DNA of 64,000 nucleotides from CADEDV01 sp964596345. Its GTDB lineage: Bacteria > Bacteroidota > Bacteroidia > Chitinophagales > Chitinophagaceae. Each line of letters starts with the position of its first letter. Within the stretch, counting starts at the first letter, position 1. This document shows positions 60,155 to 64,000 of the stretch, piece by piece. Under the pieces are notes generated by a model that searched no databases, was not told the origin of the DNA, and was given only the letters and a program-made list of their open reading frames with translations. The stretch lies in assembly GCA_964596345.1 (NCBI GenBank), contig CAZQSZ010000006.1, forward strand, positions 124,001 to 188,000, given 5' to 3'. Made by a program: the position numbers and the translations under genes.

Positions 60155-60185
60155 TTGACTCCGGCTGGCAGCGGGGTTACCTTTA
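60155..60185 (+). promoter_or_regulatory. Promoter of the M15 peptidase gene
   Basis: TTG (60155-60157), 20 bases, TACCTTTA (60178-60185), one mismatch to TANNTTTG, 33 bases before the ATG at 60219. Confidence 0.5.
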
Positions 60186-60218
60186 GTAGCTTTTATTATT
60201 CACCAAATCCCACGAACC

Positions 60219-61037
60219 ATGGCACTTTCTGTTGAGATCATCAAAATGGCACAGAGCATTTTGAATGAAAAAGGACATCATGCAGGCGATATTGATGGCA
60301 TTGCCGGCAATAATACAGCGGCTGCATTAAACAAAGTAAATGATCTCCCCAAAAGCTGGAGCCTGGAAAAGAAGATCACGGGCCTGATCCAGTTATATGC
60401 CAAAGGCCGCGGCATTGACCCGGGTGATATTGACGGGCTCTGGGGCCAACGTACCCAGGAAGCTTATGATCAACTGAAACACCAGTTATTATTTGGTCAT
60501 ACCGAAGATCCCTGGCGGCCGGAGGAAACAACGATCGCCACCAATCCCAACAACTGGCCGGTGCAGACACAGGCGGCCCTGAATGCGTTTTACGGACCGG
60601 CAATGGCGACAAGCAATCCTAATCTTACCAGTATGAACCTGCCCTACCCGATGCTGATTGCCTGGGACCCTACTAAAACAATTACAAAGATCACCTGCCA
60701 TAAAAAAGTAAAAGACAGTATTACCAAAGTACTCACGAATGTATTTGATGAATATGGTATTGAAAAGATCAGGGCATTGCGCCTGCATTATTTCGGTGGT
60801 TGTTTTAATTACCGGCTGATGCGGGGCGGCACGCAACTGAGTACACATTCCTGGGGTATTGCACTTGATTTTGATCCCGAGAACAACCAGTTGAAATGGG
60901 GACGGGACCGGGCTCTTTTTGCTAAACCCGATTATATCAAATGGTGGGAATGCTGGGAAAAAGAAGGCTGGGTAAGCCTGGGCCGGCAACGCAACTACGA
61001 CTGGATGCATGTGCAGGCAGCCAAGTTAAACAGTTGA
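60219..61037 (+). CDS. M15-type peptidase with two peptidoglycan-binding repeats, no signal peptide
   Basis: Protein of 272 residues. Two short PG-binding-1-like repeats open it (AQSILNEKGHHAGDIDGIAGNNTAAALN and QLYAKGRGIDPGDIDGLWGQRTQEAYDQL). The C-terminal half is a VanY/M15-like zinc peptidase: LRLHYFGGCFNYRLMRGGTQLSTHSWGIALDFDPENN with the His...Asp metal pattern and YDWMHVQ giving the last His. This is the make-up of D-Ala-D-Ala carboxypeptidases or phage endolysins that cut peptidoglycan. No Sec signal is visible, so export or lysis-dependent release is unclear. Confidence 0.83.
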   Translation: MALSVEIIKMAQSILNEKGHHAGDIDGIAGNNTAAALNKVNDLPKSWSLEKKITGLIQLYAKGRGIDPGDIDGLWGQRTQEAYDQLKHQLLFGHTEDPWRPEETTIATNPNNWPVQTQAALNAFYGPAMATSNPNLTSMNLPYPMLIAWDPTKTITKITCHKKVKDSITKVLTNVFDEYGIEKIRALRLHYFGGCFNYRLMRGGTQLSTHSWGIALDFDPENNQLKWGRDRALFAKPDYIKWWECWEKEGWVSLGRQRNYDWMHVQAAKLNS

Positions 61038-61237
61038 TCCATTCAATTTATTTTTATCCGGACGGTTTGTATAAAGGGATGCTTTGCAGGTAACACTATA
61101 ACTAAAGTTTTGATATTTCGAGAAGCTATATACTTGCAGGAACTTAACCCACCAATCTGATATTTTTTGACTATTAGCTGCAACAATTGGCTGATAATTA
61201 TTGTCATAAATTAACTTGCTTACAAAACCATATTAAT

Positions 61238-61762
61238 ATGAAAACAATCCTTCAAATCTTATCTATGTTACTGGTATTAATGACATTTTCATTTAGCCAG
61301 TGCAAAAAAGATGATATTATACTACAATTGCCTGCCGAAACCCAATCCGGCTCCAACACCTTAGGATGTAAAATTAACGACAAAATTTATACAGCAAGGG
61401 GCTTGGGTGCTTGTTATAAATATTTAGTGCAATATTACAAGAGTGACAGTACATTAATAATTAAAACAAACAACACCTGTGCAACAGCATTTCAGATTTC
61501 CTTTAAAGGACTTTTTGAATTGAAGAACTACGAAATCTTCAATCCTATTGCTAATGCCTATTATTATCGCACAAGTGATACGAATTGTAATTTTTTTGAT
61601 AGAACTAACTCGCTTCAATCCGGCACAATAACTATAACACGATTTGACCTACCTAACAAAATTGTTTCAGGCCGTTTTCATGGTATACTAAAGCAAAGCG
61701 GCTGCACGGATATAAATATCACCGAGGGACGCTTTGATTTTATAATGGATATTTATAATTAA
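61238..61762 (+). CDS. DUF6252-like lipoprotein
   Basis: Lipoprotein of 174 residues from the ATG at 61238 (MKTILQILSMLLVLMTFSFSQCKKDD; lipobox SFSQC with Gln before the Cys, CKKD being typical of Bacteroidota lipoproteins). The mature domain LGCKINDKIYTARGLGAC and SGTITITRFDLPNKIVSGRFHGILK follows the DUF6252 pattern of short beta-sandwich proteins. Four extra cysteines (CATA, NCNFF, GCTD) may form disulfides. Function unknown. It lies 14 bases before the next secreted-protein gene, so they may be one operon. AT-rich. Confidence 0.75.
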   Translation: MKTILQILSMLLVLMTFSFSQCKKDDIILQLPAETQSGSNTLGCKINDKIYTARGLGACYKYLVQYYKSDSTLIIKTNNTCATAFQISFKGLFELKNYEIFNPIANAYYYRTSDTNCNFFDRTNSLQSGTITITRFDLPNKIVSGRFHGILKQSGCTDINITEGRFDFIMDIYN

Positions 61763-61776
61763 CCTAAACTAGCTTT

Positions 61777-64000
61777 ATGAAAAGTTTTTTTCTGTCATTG
61801 CTGCTTTCGGCAGCAATCTGCTCTGCAACCTATTCCCAAAATACAGAAGATTCGTTTGCGATCCGTATCAACTACATTTTTCAGCATGTTGATAAAAACC
61901 AAGTGCCGACAGGCATACTATCAGATTATGGCATTGATTTTCTGAATTTGGATAATTACACGGGGCAACATCTCCATGATAGCAATTATGTTGGCAATAG
62001 AGAATGGTTTGCCTTATATAATTCCATTTACAGCAGTCAGGTTCGTTTAGTATCTGCATTATCAAATCCAGAATCAGTTGCAAACCTCTTTAACCAAAAC
62101 AACTTACCGAATCAACCCACAGGGCTTGCAATCATGAATTATAACTACAATGCTTACAGGGATGATGCTGTGAGTGCCGGGCTTGTAACAATCAGCAATG
62201 ACCAGATTTATGATGTGCCGGGTCGTACACAATCCCCCTACCTTAGCAAAACCCTTTTTGCCGTTACCCCCGCAACCAACACAACTATTGCAAGCAGTGA
62301 TTTTTTTGTTTTTAAGTCAGATTTGGTTTTCAGTAACTCAGGTTACAATATAACCTCTTTAGAGGCTGACAATGGGAATGGGTATTTCTCAGTAAGTATG
62401 AATACCCCTTTCAGTTTCGGGTTTACCACATCTGGCATTTACACAGTAAAATTCCGTATAACGCTTTCAAATAATACTCAGCTAATCAGCCAGACCAAAA
62501 TATTTGTAAAACCAGTAGACAACGGAGGCGGTTCACAGCGATACTCGTTTAATCCCAATCCAACTCTATCCACAACTATTAATGGTTCCAAGCCTTATCT
62601 CGGCACAACAGGCCTTTGCAATGTGCAGGTACATTTGAGCACCACTAATACAACAGGGCAGATAAGAAGGCCTTTAATTGTGGTGGAAGGTTTTGATCCT
62701 TGGAGAATTATTTCACCTAATGACCCAAATACAAATTTTCGTAGTATTACGTTCATTGACAATTTGAATGAGGTTTTTGAAAATTCCGGTTTTACCTATG
62801 ATTTCAATGAAGTACTTGATGCAACAGGTCAGTATGATTTAATTTTTGTTGATTTCGATAACGGCACAGACCACATTCAACGTAATGCATTTGTAGTTGA
62901 TGCAGTTATCAGATGGGTCAACAGTGTTAAGACCACATGGAATGGTATAAGACAACAAAATGTAATCATGGGCTTAAGCATGGGCGGCCTCTGTACCCGG
63001 TATGCATTAAGGGATATGGAAAACAACAATATAAATCATGAATGCAGATTATTTATAAGCCATGATGTGCCACATCAGGGAGCCAATGTTCCTTTAGGCA
63101 TTCAAATGGCGGCACAACATTTAGGTAGTACAAGAGTTAGTGCAGGGCTTCCCGGATTATATGTAATAAATATCGTCCCTAACCTTCTCAACCCGTTTGC
63201 TCAAATCAGAGACCTGCAAACACTTTCTGAATCTCCGGCAGCAAGACAAATGCTAATACAAAGGGTTCTCTACGATCGTTACAATAACGTCAATGGCATG
63301 TTTAGTATTTCTAAAACAGAACACCAGAATTTTCAAAATGAAATTGACCAGCTTGGATGGCCTCTGAATAGTAGAAACGTGAGTGTAAGCAATGCAGTTT
63401 GTAATACAGATCTTATATTTCCTGACAATAGCCAGATATTTAGTTTTACCGGACAACGTACATCAACATATTTTGGGCAATTATGGCAATCGTTAGCGGC
63501 AACGCTAGCAGGGATATTTACAAATGTTGGAACATTCTGGGAATTTCCGTTATCCATTGTATCAACAAGAACAAGTTTAAATGTAGACATTTGGTCAAGA
63601 GCAGTACCCCCCAATTTTCAAAACGCACAAATTTATAACGGTGATATATTTATTAGACGGAGGGTTTTATGGCTTATCAATGTAAATACTTACCTTACAA
63701 AATCAAGAGGCTATTCCGGCAGTACAGCTTATCCACTTGATAATTCACCGGCAGGCGTGTATGACTTGAATCAATTTGGTTTTGACCAAGCAGTAATTCA
63801 AGCACAGCTTCCAAGCTTTTTCTCAGGCTTTGTCAATGTCACTATTAACCAAAACCGCTTTTCCTTTGTTCCAAAAATGAGTTCTCTAAATATTACAAAC
63901 CCGTTTGGCAACTTAAGAACCAATACATGTAATAGCAGTTTGGTTTGTGAGGGACGTACAACTTTTGCCAACTATTATTCCTCTCCCACGGACAATGAAC
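61777..64000 (+). CDS. Large secreted alpha/beta hydrolase, 3' truncated by the window edge
   Basis: Open frame from the ATG at 61777 to the window end (741 codons, no stop). Signal peptide KSFFLSLLLSAAICSATYSQ, then an Ig-like or beta-rich region of ~275 residues, then an alpha/beta hydrolase: RPLIVVEGFDPWRI (oxyanion loop), DFDNGTDHIQRNAFVVDAVIRWV, and the nucleophile elbow VIMGLSMGGLCTRYAL (G-L-S-M-G) followed by ISHDVPHQGANVP. It resembles PGAP1-like or lipase-type hydrolases secreted by Bacteroidota; the acid and His are not located with certainty. A T9SS signal would lie beyond the edge. Composition is AT-rich compared with the core genes. Confidence 0.78.
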   Translation, partial: MKSFFLSLLLSAAICSATYSQNTEDSFAIRINYIFQHVDKNQVPTGILSDYGIDFLNLDNYTGQHLHDSNYVGNREWFALYNSIYSSQVRLVSALSNPESVANLFNQNNLPNQPTGLAIMNYNYNAYRDDAVSAGLVTISNDQIYDVPGRTQSPYLSKTLFAVTPATNTTIASSDFFVFKSDLVFSNSGYNITSLEADNGNGYFSVSMNTPFSFGFTTSGIYTVKFRITLSNNTQLISQTKIFVKPVDNGGGSQRYSFNPNPTLSTTINGSKPYLGTTGLCNVQVHLSTTNTTGQIRRPLIVVEGFDPWRIISPNDPNTNFRSITFIDNLNEVFENSGFTYDFNEVLDATGQYDLIFVDFDNGTDHIQRNAFVVDAVIRWVNSVKTTWNGIRQQNVIMGLSMGGLCTRYALRDMENNNINHECRLFISHDVPHQGANVPLGIQMAAQHLGSTRVSAGLPGLYVINIVPNLLNPFAQIRDLQTLSESPAARQMLIQRVLYDRYNNVNGMFSISKTEHQNFQNEIDQLGWPLNSRNVSVSNAVCNTDLIFPDNSQIFSFTGQRTSTYFGQLWQSLAATLAGIFTNVGTFWEFPLSIVSTRTSLNVDIWSRAVPPNFQNAQIYNGDIFIRRRVLWLINVNTYLTKSRGYSGSTAYPLDNSPAGVYDLNQFGFDQAVIQAQLPSFFSGFVNVTINQNRFSFVPKMSSLNITNPFGNLRTNTCNSSLVCEGRTTFANYYSSPTDNE

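Overview
The window looks like a chromosome segment of a Bacteroidota bacterium, most likely family Chitinophagaceae (inference). The signs are secreted proteins with type IX secretion (T9SS) C-terminal sorting domains of types A and B, an anti-sigma/ECF sigma/TonB receptor locus, a fused SecDF, head-GIN and DUF4407 proteins, a B12-dependent mutase large subunit without its B12 domain, and the Bacteroidota promoter consensus TTG-N19/20-TANNTTTG upstream of several genes. No rRNA, tRNA, transposase, phage structural gene or CRISPR array was recognised.

Layout. 0-12 kb: a truncated DUF559 gene, a GC-rich tandem repeat, an outer-membrane barrel, a glycosyltransferase-phosphatase fusion, a T9SS type B cargo, branched-chain aminotransferase, an EamA exporter plus acetyltransferase divergent from a MocR-type regulator, and an amino-acid permease. 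11.8-19 kb: a candidate ~170-nt small RNA, an orphan GldM C-terminal-like protein, an ABC-F ATPase with one apparently dead ATP site, and a large M12B-type metalloprotease with Ig-like repeats. 19-40 kb is mostly housekeeping: groES-groEL, a second secreted metalloprotease, nusB, yajC, coaE, a TlpA-like thioredoxin, aspartate aminotransferase, a SecD-head paralogue next to secDF, an A-type Fe-S carrier, a 23S-IVS-type four-helix protein between inverted repeats, an acyl-CoA mutase and glnS.

40-45 kb is an AT-rich accessory island: a TIR-domain protein, a two-gene unit (small protein plus PIN nuclease) and a NERD nuclease, then an XRE regulator and a two-gene unit ending in a BECR-toxin-like motif. 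The first two units are each bounded by perfectly complementary 10-nt ends, and the junction between them folds like an integron attC site, so this may be a small cassette array without a local integrase. 45-54 kb: a DUF1398 protein, a lipoprotein resembling the N-terminal half of GldM, DUF4407, small secreted proteins, adenosine deaminase, two paralogous membrane proteins and a head-GIN lipoprotein.

54-60 kb is a FecI/FecR-type surface-signalling operon (sigma factor, FecR, an STN-domain protein with GVQ/AGV-N repeats, TonB receptor). The STN sensor domain is not on the receptor but on the separate repeat protein. 60-64 kb: an M15 peptidase with tandem peptidoglycan-binding repeats, a lipoprotein and the start of a secreted alpha/beta hydrolase that runs off the window.

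All family names come from reading motifs and remembered family patterns; no database search was run. Starts were often moved downstream of the longest open frame when a signal peptide, an ATG or a promoter position favoured it.
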